Shown here: one piece after another, positions 38,782 to 48,066 of the stretch
Layout: every line of letters begins with the position of its first letter
Position numbering within the stretch: position 1 is the first letter of the stretch
Source of the DNA: Bradyrhizobium sp. Rc3b
Lineage (GTDB): Bacteria; Pseudomonadota; Alphaproteobacteria; Rhizobiales; Xanthobacteraceae
NCBI RefSeq assembly: GCF_900114915.1
Contig: NZ_FOUS01000003.1
Coordinates: 124,001-188,000 of the forward strand
Reading direction: 5' to 3'
Length of the DNA stretch: 64,000 nt
Position numbers and translations under genes: made by a program
The notes under the pieces: model-generated
What the model was told of the DNA's origin: nothing
Databases searched by the model: none
What the model saw: the letters and a program-made list of their open reading frames with translations, nothing else

Positions 38782-40494
38782 CTACAGCCCCCTGATGATC
38801 CCCGCGTTGATCAGCAGGCGGTTCAGCCGCCGCGCTTCGACGCCGTCCTTGCAGCTGTAGAACACGCCCTTGCAGCGGAGCATGATCTCCTTCTGCTCGG
38901 CGAAGGACGGATCGAGCGGGATGCCGGCGGCCTCCTGGATCACCAGCGGCAGATAAGGGCCGTCGATCGTGTCCATCACGGCAGCACTCTTCACCGGCTC
39001 GAAATTGACGGCGTCGATCGCGTAATAGGTCGCGTAGAGGCGCGGATCGTAGGCGTCCAGCTTCTTGCCGAGAGCGCCCTCGTCGAGCCCGGGCTCGAGG
39101 ATAGCAGGCGCGAACTCGGGTTGATGATCGCCATAGCGCACGATCAGGAAGGGCTCGCCCGGGAACGTCTTCTTCAGGCCCGCGACGAACGCCTTGTATT
39201 GCTCGGCGCTGATCGCCTGCCGACGCAGATATTCGTCGATGGACGGCACATTGCCCGGCGCGCGCCAGTTCGGCAGCAGGTCGGGACGGAAGCGCGTCTC
39301 CCACGGGAAATGATTGGCACCGAGATAGATGAAGGTGAACAGCGGCTTGTTGGGCGGCTGCTGGCCCATCAGCTGGAGCGCCTTGTCGTAGAAGAAGCCG
39401 TCGGGCTCGACGTCCTTGGCACCGAGGTCCTTGGCGTCGAGGAAGCGTTCGATGCCCGTCGTCAGCTGGAAGCTGCGCGCGGCCATGAAGCCGCCATGGG
39501 CGGGATAGAGCGACATCGTGTCGTAGCCGCAACGGCGCAGCGCCAGCGGCAGCCCGCGCTCGACGCGGTTCGAGGCGATGCGCGTCACGAAGTAGGCAAA
39601 GCGGCCGAACGAGCGCGAGGAGAGGCCTGCAAGCACGTTGTATTCGGTGAACCAGCTCGGCCCGCCATTGCTCTCGGCCAGGAACGTGCGTTGCTTGCCG
39701 TCCCAGGATTTGAAGTGGCTGCCATAGCCCTGCGGCACCTTGATGCCCTGGGCGGCGCGGATGTCGAAGCTCGATTCATCATGGACCATGATGATGTTCG
39801 GCCGGCGTCCGGCAGGATGGCAGGAATCGACCAGCGGCATGTTGAGGCGCTCGTTGGTCGCGGCGGCCGATTCCATGAAACCGTACTGCACGAAATCGGA
39901 GACCGAGCTGACGCCGGAGCGGAAGAATTTCGACAGATAGCCGTCGTCGTAATAGCCGCGCCAGGCTTCGTCCGGATGATAGAGCGAATAGCCGACCAGC
40001 GCGGCAAGGCAGGCCAGCTTGCAGGCGAACGCCGGCAGACGGCGGATGCGGAACGGATCGAGCCACCACAGCGCATACATCAGCGGCAGCGTGACGAAGC
40101 CGGCCAGGATCACCGACCAGCGCAAATTCGGGAAGATCGTGAACAAGAACGCGACGGTGTCGCGGTCGATCATCATCAGGTCGATGAAGTTGACCGTCAT
40201 CTGGACGACGTCGTGCTTGAGCCGCGACAGCAGCACCAGCACGACGACCATGGTCAGCGACAGCGCGCCTGATAGCGCCGGCCGGCGCAGCAGCGTGATC
40301 CAGAAAAAATTGAGAATGCCCCAGGCCAGCGCGAAGGAGAGCCGCGAGCCGAAATCGGTCTCGGTCTGGTACATCAGCGCGAGCGCGGCCAGATGCGGCG
40401 CGGCAACCGCGAGCAGCCGCCAGATGCCGAGCGCGGCGACGCTCGCCAGCACGGCGGTCGTGGCAGAAGGACCTGGATTGGGCGCGGACGCCAT
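38782..40494 (-). CDS. Membrane sulfatase-like hydrolase/transferase
   Basis: A 570-residue protein with about five N-terminal membrane helices and a large periplasmic alkaline-phosphatase-fold domain. The nucleophile region is PNIIMVHDESSFDIRA (a Ser where phosphoethanolamine or lipoteichoic transferases use Thr), and the metal site near the C-terminal end includes FLIVRYGDHQPEF. Relatives transfer phospho-groups from lipids to envelope glycans or lipid A, or cleave sulfates. ATG 40494 gives a sensible membrane start; an upstream extension lacks a membrane or signal feature. Confidence 0.85.
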   Translation of the reverse strand: MASAPNPGPSATTAVLASVAALGIWRLLAVAAPHLAALALMYQTETDFGSRLSFALAWGILNFFWITLLRRPALSGALSLTMVVVLVLLSRLKHDVVQMTVNFIDLMMIDRDTVAFLFTIFPNLRWSVILAGFVTLPLMYALWWLDPFRIRRLPAFACKLACLAALVGYSLYHPDEAWRGYYDDGYLSKFFRSGVSSVSDFVQYGFMESAAATNERLNMPLVDSCHPAGRRPNIIMVHDESSFDIRAAQGIKVPQGYGSHFKSWDGKQRTFLAESNGGPSWFTEYNVLAGLSSRSFGRFAYFVTRIASNRVERGLPLALRRCGYDTMSLYPAHGGFMAARSFQLTTGIERFLDAKDLGAKDVEPDGFFYDKALQLMGQQPPNKPLFTFIYLGANHFPWETRFRPDLLPNWRAPGNVPSIDEYLRRQAISAEQYKAFVAGLKKTFPGEPFLIVRYGDHQPEFAPAILEPGLDEGALGKKLDAYDPRLYATYYAIDAVNFEPVKSAAVMDTIDGPYLPLVIQEAAGIPLDPSFAEQKEIMLRCKGVFYSCKDGVEARRLNRLLINAGIIRGL

Positions 40495-40709
40495 CGACGA
40501 CACGCTATACTTCAAGTCCGGCGCGGTGATGCCAGGCCGTCTGGTCCTCGAGACGGTGACGGGGCGTCCGGAGCAGCCGGAAGCCTGCACCGTGTCATAA
40601 AACTGTAACGGAACGGTCAAGGACAGGCAACGCATGCGGTGACCCGACCTTCGCTTATTGTTAGTGACCGGCGAAGCCCGCACGGCGGCGGGCCGAGCCG
40701 CTCGCTCGG

Positions 40710-41363
40710 TTAAGGCTTTGCGATGCCGGCGATGAAGAGGTCGAGCACGCCTTCCGCCATCCGCTCGATCGCCCCCTCCTCGACGCCCCAGCGCGGAAAG
40801 TGGCCATCGAGATTCATCCGGGCGAAGCCGTAGACCAGGGCGCGGCCGGCGATCTGGATGCGCTTGAGGTCCGCCGACCGCAGCAGGCCCTGCTCCGCCG
40901 CCTCGGCCAGGATTCCCTCGGTCAGCGCGATCAACTCGGCATTGTCGCGCGTCAATTCCGCGGAGCTGCCATGGGCGAAATAGCGCCCGGTGGAGATGAT
41001 CTCGAAATGGGCGGGATTGCGCATCGCCCAGCGCAGGTAAGCAAGGCCAAAGGCACGGAAACGGGCAAGCGGGCCGGCCGGCGGAGCCTCGCTCAGCGCG
41101 GCCTCGATCTCGACACGGAAACGCCGCTGCGCCTCCTCGGCGGCCGCCGCCATCAGTGCATCGCGGTTCGGAAAGTGCCGGAACGGCGCGCCCGGCGACA
41201 CCGCGGCCCGGCGCGCGGCCTCACGGACGGAGACCTCCGCTCCCTCCGCCGCCAATTGCAGCGCAGCATCGATCAGGACACGGCGGAGGTCGCCGTGGTG
41301 ATACGGCCTGGCCTGGGCTGCAGGGCGGCGGGCGCGCGGCTTGGACGGCTGGCGGGCGGACAT
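40710..41363 (-). CDS. TetR-family transcriptional regulator
   Basis: A 217-residue TetR-type repressor with the N-terminal helix-turn-helix LIDAALQLAAEGAEVSVREAARRAAVSPGAPFRHFPNRDALM and a WHG-like ligand domain (ISTGRYFAHG). ATG 41363 follows AGGAA. The gene faces a ferric-reductase-like membrane protein gene, and the 107-base gap holds two 17-bp palindromes, so it likely represses both itself and its neighbour. Confidence 0.92.
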   Translation of the reverse strand: MSARQPSKPRARRPAAQARPYHHGDLRRVLIDAALQLAAEGAEVSVREAARRAAVSPGAPFRHFPNRDALMAAAAEEAQRRFRVEIEAALSEAPPAGPLARFRAFGLAYLRWAMRNPAHFEIISTGRYFAHGSSAELTRDNAELIALTEGILAEAAEQGLLRSADLKRIQIAGRALVYGFARMNLDGHFPRWGVEEGAIERMAEGVLDLFIAGIAKP

Positions 41364-41392
41364 GGCGCTTCCTAGCATCACCCGAACGTGAA

Positions 41393-41409
41393 TGTAAGCG
41401 ATGATTACA
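41393..41409. promoter_or_regulatory. Putative TetR operator 1
   Basis: tgtaagcgatgattaca, a 17-bp palindrome with one mismatch between the arms, 30 bases upstream of the regulator's start. It differs from the second copy at a single position. Confidence 0.7.
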
Positions 41410-41435
41410 CCATTGACCGCCGCGCGGCGCCGAAA

Positions 41436-41452
41436 TGTAATCGATGATTACA
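41436..41452. promoter_or_regulatory. Putative TetR operator 2
   Basis: tgtaatcgatgattaca, a perfect 17-bp palindrome (7-bp arms around gat), 19 bases before the ATG of the ferric-reductase-like gene. It is centred 43 bases from the first copy, about four helix turns. Confidence 0.75.
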
Positions 41453-41470
41453 TAACGGAGGAAGATCACC

Positions 41471-42091
41471 ATGCCGCAACGTCAAAGCTGGTTCGAAGGC
41501 TGGCGGCTGCTCGCCGCCCTCACCCTCAGCCTGGTCCTTCTCAGCCTGTGGATCGCCTCGATGCGGCAGTTCGAGGTCGAGGGCGTGCGGATGGTGATCC
41601 GTTTCACCGCACGCAGCTCGCTGCTGCTGTTCTGCCTCGCCTTCAGCGCCGCGGCGATGGCGCGGCTTTGGCCCAACGCATGGACCCGCTGGCAGCGCCG
41701 CAACCGCCGCTATCTCGGCCTCAGTTTTGCGGCTTCCCACGCCACCCACGCGGTTGCGATCGTTGTTTTCGCCTGGATGGATCCTGCCGGCTTTGCCGAG
41801 ACGACCTCGGCCGTCTCCTACATCTTCGGCGGCATCGGCTATGGCTTCATCGTCGCGATGAGCGCCACCTCGTTCGACCGCACCGCCGCGCTGATCGGCC
41901 CCCGCGCTTGGCGCACGCTGCACCTGGTCGGCGGCTATTATCTCTGGTTCCAGTTCATGGTGTCATTCGGCAAGCGCGTGCCGGCGATGCCGCTCTATGC
42001 CGCGTTCCTCATTCCGCTGCTGATCGTGATGACGCTGCGTATGATCGCGATGGCCCGCCACCCGCGCGGGCAGACCGTTGCAGCGGGCTGA
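41471..42091 (+). CDS. Ferric-reductase-like transmembrane protein
   Basis: A 206-residue protein with about six hydrophobic helices and paired histidines suited to heme: FAASHATHAV and RTLHLVGGYYLWFQF. This is the layout of the ferric reductase-like/MsrQ heme-binding membrane family. The electron partner is unknown and no reductase subunit is adjacent. ATG 41471 lies 10 bases after GGAGGA. It is divergent from a TetR gene with shared palindromes, so it is probably inducible by that regulator's ligand. Confidence 0.8.
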   Translation: MPQRQSWFEGWRLLAALTLSLVLLSLWIASMRQFEVEGVRMVIRFTARSSLLLFCLAFSAAAMARLWPNAWTRWQRRNRRYLGLSFAASHATHAVAIVVFAWMDPAGFAETTSAVSYIFGGIGYGFIVAMSATSFDRTAALIGPRAWRTLHLVGGYYLWFQFMVSFGKRVPAMPLYAAFLIPLLIVMTLRMIAMARHPRGQTVAAG

Positions 42092-42102
42092 AGCGCCCGC
42101 CT

Positions 42103-42951
42103 TTACTGCGGCAGCAGTCCGAGCCGCTTGGCGATGATCCGGTCGACCGTCCGTTTCGGCAGTACGGCACCGATCAGATGGCGGAGCGGGTCGGGCGTGA
42201 TCTGGTAACGTACCTTGGGGCTTACCGCCGTCAGCGCCTCGAACACGATCTCGGCGATCCGCTCGGCCGGCAGGCCCTTCGCGCCGAGGTCCATCATGAA
42301 GGCCATGACCTTGTTGAGCGCCGGGAGATAGGGCGAGTTCTGGTAGACGGAGAGATCGATCTGCTCGGCCTTGCTCCAGATCGGTGTCTTCACCGCGCCG
42401 GGGGCGACGATGATGACGTCGATGCCGAACAGCATCAATTCGCGGCGCAGGCTTTCCGACAATCCCTCGACGGCGTGCTTGGAGGTGCAGTAGGGCGCCG
42501 ACAACGGATTGCCGTTCTTTCCTGCGACCGAGCTGATCATCACGATCCGCCCCTTCGGCCCCTTCAGCGACGGGTCGGCCCCGAGCAGCGGCCCGAACGC
42601 CTGCGTCGCGATGACAGGGCCGATGACGTTGATGTCCATCTGGCGGCGGAAATCATCCGCCGACAATTCGAGCACGGGACCGGCGACGGCGATGCCCGCA
42701 TTGTTGACGAGGCCGGCCAGCGTCTCACCGTTCAGCGCTTCGCGAACTTTTCGCGCAGCAGCGAGGACCGCGGCCTCGTCGGTGACGTCGAACAGCAGCG
42801 GCCTGAAATTGGCGCCAAACTCGCCCTGAAGCCGGTCGGCATCGGCCTGCTTGCGGACGCTGCCGAACACGCGATAGCCGCGCCCGATCAGGAATTTGGC
42901 AGTAGCCCAGCCGATGCCTGTGGACGCACCGGTGACGACGACAGATCGCAT
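42103..42951 (-). CDS. Short-chain dehydrogenase/reductase
   Basis: A 282-residue classical SDR: cofactor motif TGASTGIG (7-14), NNAG (in LAGLVNNAGIAVAG), catalytic Ser in VMISSVAG and Y-x-x-x-K as YCTSK. After the cofactor motif comes SVRKQADAD, where an Arg pair would suit NADP(H). The C-terminal extension (PDPLRHLIGAVLPKRTVDRII) is like that of SDRs acting on lipids or steroids. The substrate is unknown. It converges with the ferric-reductase-like gene, 11 bases apart. Confidence 0.9.
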   Translation of the reverse strand: MRSVVVTGASTGIGWATAKFLIGRGYRVFGSVRKQADADRLQGEFGANFRPLLFDVTDEAAVLAAARKVREALNGETLAGLVNNAGIAVAGPVLELSADDFRRQMDINVIGPVIATQAFGPLLGADPSLKGPKGRIVMISSVAGKNGNPLSAPYCTSKHAVEGLSESLRRELMLFGIDVIIVAPGAVKTPIWSKAEQIDLSVYQNSPYLPALNKVMAFMMDLGAKGLPAERIAEIVFEALTAVSPKVRYQITPDPLRHLIGAVLPKRTVDRIIAKRLGLLPQ

Positions 42952-43002
42952 GGTCTTCCTCCCCTGGAGTTCCTGCGATCATGCCTTGGATTTTTGCCCA
43001 TG

Positions 43003-43106
43003 TCCCGGACAAGCGCAGCGAAACGGAGCGCAGAAGCCGAGACCCGGGAGCCGCAATGGCCCCCGGATCAGCAGCGCACCACTTGCGTGATGCGCTGCGT
43101 CCGGGA
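43003..43106. repeat. Possible intergenic inverted repeat before ilvC's 3' end
   Basis: The left arm cccggacaagcgcagcg (43004-43020) and right arm gcgctgcgtccggg (43092-43105) are inverted and differ by a small insertion. The sequence type resembles dispersed bradyrhizobial repeats. It fills the gap between the SDR start and the ilvC stop. Confidence 0.5.
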
Positions 43107-43112
43107 GACGAC

Positions 43113-44225
<1,113 letters not shown>

Positions 44226-44279
44226 CTAGAGCATTTTCAGCCGGCTGGGAAACCCGTTTCTGCATGGAAATCCGCGACA

Positions 44280-44888
44280 TCATGCATCCATGAAAACGGG
44301 GTAGAGGGAGGCCAGCAGCAGGATCGCCATCAGGATATTGAAGGCGCGGACCAGCCGCTCCGAGGTCAGGACCGGCCGCAATGCCGAGCCGAACAGGGCC
44401 CAGACCACGGTCGAGACGGTGCCGACGATCAGGCTGATCACGGTTTGGATCGCGATGTTGAGCGGAAATTGGGCGATCGCCGCATAGGCGGTGATGGTGC
44501 CGATCACGATCACCCAGCCCTTGGCATTGATCCATTGGAACATCGCCGCGCCCCAGAAGGTCATCGGGCCGCGGCCATCCCCCTCGCCCGGCTTGGCCGG
44601 GCCGGACATGGCGATCGCGACGGCAAGATAGATCAGGTAGGCAGCACCGGCATATTTCAGGATGGTCTGGAGGATCGGATAGGCCAGGAACACGGAGCCA
44701 AGCCCGAGGCCGACGGCGGCGACCATGAAGGCGAAACCGAGGACGATGCCGGCGATGTGGGGGATGGTGCGCCGGAAGCCGTAGGTCAGGCCCGAGGACA
44801 GCAGCATGATGTTGTTCGGTCCGGGCGTGAAATACATCACGACCATGAAGATCAGGAAGGCATAGAGCAGCGACTGGGACATGCTCAC
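44280..44888 (-). CDS. LysE/RhtB-family amino acid exporter
   Basis: A 202-residue inner-membrane protein with about six helices and the LysE signature MYFTPGPNNIMLLSSGLTYGFRRTIPHIAGI near the N-terminus. Members export amino acids such as lysine, threonine or homoserine. It begins one base after the stop of the EamA transporter gene on the same strand, so the two are probably co-expressed. Lying between ilv genes, a role in branched-chain amino acid overflow is possible but is only positional inference. Confidence 0.9.
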   Translation of the reverse strand: MSMSQSLLYAFLIFMVVMYFTPGPNNIMLLSSGLTYGFRRTIPHIAGIVLGFAFMVAAVGLGLGSVFLAYPILQTILKYAGAAYLIYLAVAIAMSGPAKPGEGDGRGPMTFWGAAMFQWINAKGWVIVIGTITAYAAIAQFPLNIAIQTVISLIVGTVSTVVWALFGSALRPVLTSERLVRAFNILMAILLLASLYPVFMDA

Positions 44889-44889
44889 C

Positions 44890-45780
44890 TCACGCCGTTT
44901 TCGGCAACGGTTCTTCGGGTAACGCCTTGGGCCGCTTCGCCAGCACCATCACCGCGATACCGCCGATCACGGTCAGCATGCCGGCGAGCCGCAAGGGTCC
45001 GAACCGCTCGCCAAACACGATGCTGGAGGCGGCCGAGCCGACGAACGGCACCAGCAGCGCAAACGGCACCACTTGCGCGGCGGGATAGTCACGCAGCAGC
45101 CGGCCCCAGAGCCAATAGGCGATACTCGTTGAGATGCCGCCAAGCGCCAGCATGCAGAGAGCCGATGTCAGCGATATGTGGCTCAGCGACGTCCATGTCG
45201 GCGCGGGACCATTGGCGATCAGCGCCAGCACGAACAGCGGCACGGCCGCGGCAAGGCACAACCACGCGAACAGGTCGAACATCGGCACGCCGCGGGCGCC
45301 GCGCAGCAGCAGATTGCCGACGGCAAAGCTGATCGGCGAGATCATCAGCACCGCAAACGCGGCGACGCTGAAATCATAGCCGACCGTACCGCAGATCATC
45401 AGAAGGCCGATCGCAGCGATACCAACGCCGAGCGCCTGCATCGGCGTCGGCCGCTCGCCAAAAGCGATCGCGGCAAAGCCGATCGTGAACAGCGCCTGGC
45501 TCTGCACGACGACGCTGGTCAGCCCCACCGGCACACCATGGGCGATGCCATAGGCCTGGCTCAGGAACTGACCGAGGAACAGCGTAAAGCTGATTGCGAT
45601 CAGCAGCGACCAGGCGATTTTGGGCTTGCGGATGAACAGGCACGGCAACGCGGCGATGGAAAAACGCAGCGCCGTCATCAGCTCCGGCGAAAGCTCGTCG
45701 AGCGCGATCCGGCTCGCCACGAAGGCAAGTCCCCAGATGATCGCCACCAGGATGGCGATGAGGATATCGGCCGGCTTCAT
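44890..45780 (-). CDS. EamA/DMT-family transporter
   Basis: A 296-residue protein with ten predicted helices in two EamA halves (ILIAILVAIIWGLAFVASRIALDELSP at the start; SALCMLALGGISTSIAYWLWGRLL in the second half). The middle resembles the amino-acid metabolite efflux (YdeD/EamA) subgroup. It is followed at once by the LysE-type exporter gene. Confidence 0.9.
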   Translation of the reverse strand: MKPADILIAILVAIIWGLAFVASRIALDELSPELMTALRFSIAALPCLFIRKPKIAWSLLIAISFTLFLGQFLSQAYGIAHGVPVGLTSVVVQSQALFTIGFAAIAFGERPTPMQALGVGIAAIGLLMICGTVGYDFSVAAFAVLMISPISFAVGNLLLRGARGVPMFDLFAWLCLAAAVPLFVLALIANGPAPTWTSLSHISLTSALCMLALGGISTSIAYWLWGRLLRDYPAAQVVPFALLVPFVGSAASSIVFGERFGPLRLAGMLTVIGGIAVMVLAKRPKALPEEPLPKTA

Positions 45781-45825
45781 TGTTGTTCTCGGTTCTGCCC
45801 TGTCGTGCAGCCCTGTTGTTGTCGT

Positions 45826-46521
45826 TTAGCCTTGCTCGCCGGCTCTTGGTTTGCGCAGCAGATAGGTGCCGTGCATCGGTGCGTGGTAATCGGCCGAGAC
45901 CAGCGTGAAGCCGACGTCGGTCAGCATCCGCTCCATCACCCAGCCGAAGGTGGAGTATTCGTCGCGCATATGCGTGACGACGCCTTCGCGCGAAAAATCG
46001 TGGTTCTTGATCTGGTAGTCAGCCCATTGCTCGACGTCGCGCTCGATCGCGTCGGGCATGGAGGCATAGACGATGTCGCGCAGATAGAAGCTCGCGCCCG
46101 GCTTCAGCGCACGATAGATTCGCGACATCGCCACCGCCTTCCAGAAATCCGGCAGGTGGTGCAGCGTGAATTCGCTGACGATCAGGTCGTAGGATTCCGG
46201 CCGATAGGCGAAGCTGAGCAGGCCGGCGGACTGTGTGCGCACGGGCGCCTTGCGATCACGCGCGTAGATCTCGGCAAGCGCCAGCATTGCCGGCGAGATG
46301 TCGATGGCGTCCACTTCCGCGCCCAGCAGTGCGGCTTCGGTCGCCAGCACGCCGTTGCCGCAGCCGATGTCGGCGATGCGCCAGCCGCGCTGGACTCCCA
46401 GCATTTTCAGCGCGGCGCGCGCCCGCAGATCGGCATCGTCGTGGGCGTCGTAGATCGAGGCCACCGCGGGCTCGATCCCCATCCGGTTCCGCTCGTTATA
46501 GTACCAGTCGCGCGCCAGCAT
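45826..46521 (-). CDS. Class I SAM-dependent methyltransferase
   Basis: A 231-residue methyltransferase. The SAM motif is IADIGCGNGVLATEAA (about 49-64), followed by the acidic loop VDAIDISPAML and the post-motif DLIVSEFTLHHLPDFW. The N-terminus RDWYYNERNRMGIEPAVASIYDAH is unusual and may bind substrate. The target molecule is unknown. It starts three bases after the ilvH stop, so it may be the last gene of the ilv transcript. Confidence 0.88.
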   Translation of the reverse strand: MLARDWYYNERNRMGIEPAVASIYDAHDDADLRARAALKMLGVQRGWRIADIGCGNGVLATEAALLGAEVDAIDISPAMLALAEIYARDRKAPVRTQSAGLLSFAYRPESYDLIVSEFTLHHLPDFWKAVAMSRIYRALKPGASFYLRDIVYASMPDAIERDVEQWADYQIKNHDFSREGVVTHMRDEYSTFGWVMERMLTDVGFTLVSADYHAPMHGTYLLRKPRAGEQG

Positions 46522-46524
46522 GGT

Positions 46525-47067
46525 TCACATCCCTTCAGGCCCGCGGCCGATCGCGGCAACGCCGGTGCGCGACACCTCGACGAGGCCGAGCGGGCGCATC
46601 AGGTCGATATATTGATTGATCTTGTCCGTATTGCCTGTGATCTCGAACACAAAGCTCTCGGTCGTGGCGTCGATCACCCGGGCGCGGAACGCATCCGCGA
46701 GCCTGAGCGCCTCGACCCGATGCTCGCCCTGCCCGCGCACCTTCACCATCGCCAGCTCGCGCTCGATCGAGCGCTTGGTCTGGGTCATGTCGACGACCCG
46801 GTAGACCGGGATCATGCGGTCGAGCTGGTGCTTGATCTGCTCGATCACCATCGGCGTACCCGTCGTGACGATGGTGATGCGCGACAGGTGCTTCTGGGCC
46901 TCGGTCTCCGAGACCGTGAGGCTCTCGATGTTGTAGCCGCGGCCCGAGAACAGGCCGATGACGCGCGCGAGCACGCCCGGCTCGTTCTGCACGAGCACCG
47001 AGAGCGTATGCGTCTCGTTGGGATCGTGGCGATCCTCGATGAAGTAGGCGGATGCGGGCTGGTTCAT
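46525..47067 (-). CDS. ilvH: Acetolactate synthase small (regulatory) subunit
   Basis: A 180-residue regulatory subunit with an N-terminal ACT domain (HTLSVLVQNEPGVLARVIGLFSGRGYNIESLTVS) that binds valine for feedback control, and the C-terminal ALS_ss_C domain (RVIDATTESFVFEITGNTDKINQYIDLMRPLG). It pairs with the large subunit encoded upstream; unusually a threonine dehydratase gene lies between them. ATG 47067 fits the family; the upstream frame is a shadow of the dehydratase. Confidence 0.96.
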   Translation of the reverse strand: MNQPASAYFIEDRHDPNETHTLSVLVQNEPGVLARVIGLFSGRGYNIESLTVSETEAQKHLSRITIVTTGTPMVIEQIKHQLDRMIPVYRVVDMTQTKRSIERELAMVKVRGQGEHRVEALRLADAFRARVIDATTESFVFEITGNTDKINQYIDLMRPLGLVEVSRTGVAAIGRGPEGM

Positions 47068-47090
47068 TGTCGTCCCCTCTTGTCTCTTCC

Positions 47091-48062
47091 TCACGCCATC
47101 GCTGACGCGTCCGTCCCGACCCAACGGCGGAACAGATCGAAATCGATATTGCCGCCGGACAGCACGAGACCGACGCGCTTGCCCTTCAACTTGCTCTTTT
47201 CCTGAAGCGCCGCGGCGAGCGCGGCTGCTCCCGCGCCTTCGGCGAGATTGTGCGTGTCGGTCCAGAGCGCACGGATCGCGGCCGCGACCTCAGCGTCGGT
47301 GACCTCTACGATGCGTGAGGCACCCTTGCGGATCAGCGTGAATGCCTCGGCGTCCGGAATGCGCGTCGCCATGCCGTCGGCGAGCGTGTTGCTGGTTTCG
47401 GTCGTCACGATCTTGCCGGCCGCAAACGACAGCGCGTAGGACGGAGCTTCGGTCGACTGCACGCCAACGATCTCGGTCTTCAGGCCGAGCAGGTCGCGCG
47501 CCATGATGCAGCCGCAGATGCCGGAGCCCTGCCCGATCGGCACATAGAGCATGTCGAGGTCCGCCGCCGCCTTGAACAGCTCAAGCGCATAAGTGGCGAC
47601 GCCGAGCACAAGGTCGGGGTGGAACGACGGCACCATATGGAGCCCGGCAAACTGCGCGCGGCGCTCGGCTTCCTCACGCGCGGCCTGGAAATCCTCGCCA
47701 TGCTCGACGAGCTCGGCGCCAAAGGCCTTCATCGCGCGATTCTTCTCGGCCGAATTGCCGCGCGGCACGTAGATCACTGCGGGCACGCCGTGGCGGCTCG
47801 CCGCGAACGCCAGGCTCTGGCCGTGATTGCCGCGCGTCGCCGAGATGATGCCGGATGTCTTCGGCCGCTCGCGCTTCAGCCGCTCGAGATAGACCAGCCC
47901 GCCGCGCACCTTGAAAGCCCCGATCGGCGTGTGGTTCTCGTGCTTGACCACGACCTGCGCGCCGAGCCGCTCGGCGAGCAAAGGCCAGGCGTGCGCCGGC
48001 GTTGCCGGCACCGCCTGCCCCACGATCGCATGTGCGCGCTCGAGCTCGGTCAGGTCGAACAT
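47091..48062 (-). CDS. Threonine dehydratase-like PLP enzyme
   Basis: A 323-residue type II PLP enzyme of the threonine/serine ammonia-lyase group. The PLP lysine is K51 in PIGAFKVRGG, with ATRGNHGQSLAFAA following, the phosphate loop PIGQGSGICG and the C-terminal VLSGGNID. It has no C-terminal ACT-like regulatory domain, so it is not a full biosynthetic IlvA. Its place between ilvI and ilvH (4 bases after ilvI) would let it supply 2-oxobutyrate for isoleucine. Other substrates, such as hydroxy-amino acids, are possible. Confidence 0.88.
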   Translation of the reverse strand: MFDLTELERAHAIVGQAVPATPAHAWPLLAERLGAQVVVKHENHTPIGAFKVRGGLVYLERLKRERPKTSGIISATRGNHGQSLAFAASRHGVPAVIYVPRGNSAEKNRAMKAFGAELVEHGEDFQAAREEAERRAQFAGLHMVPSFHPDLVLGVATYALELFKAAADLDMLYVPIGQGSGICGCIMARDLLGLKTEIVGVQSTEAPSYALSFAAGKIVTTETSNTLADGMATRIPDAEAFTLIRKGASRIVEVTDAEVAAAIRALWTDTHNLAEGAGAAALAAALQEKSKLKGKRVGLVLSGGNIDFDLFRRWVGTDASAMA

Positions 48063-48066
48063 GGCC

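Noticed and set aside
45178..47205. 675-codon open frame on the plus strand across EamA, methyltransferase and ilvH
   Set aside because: It crosses several clear genes on the other strand and has no recognisable domain.
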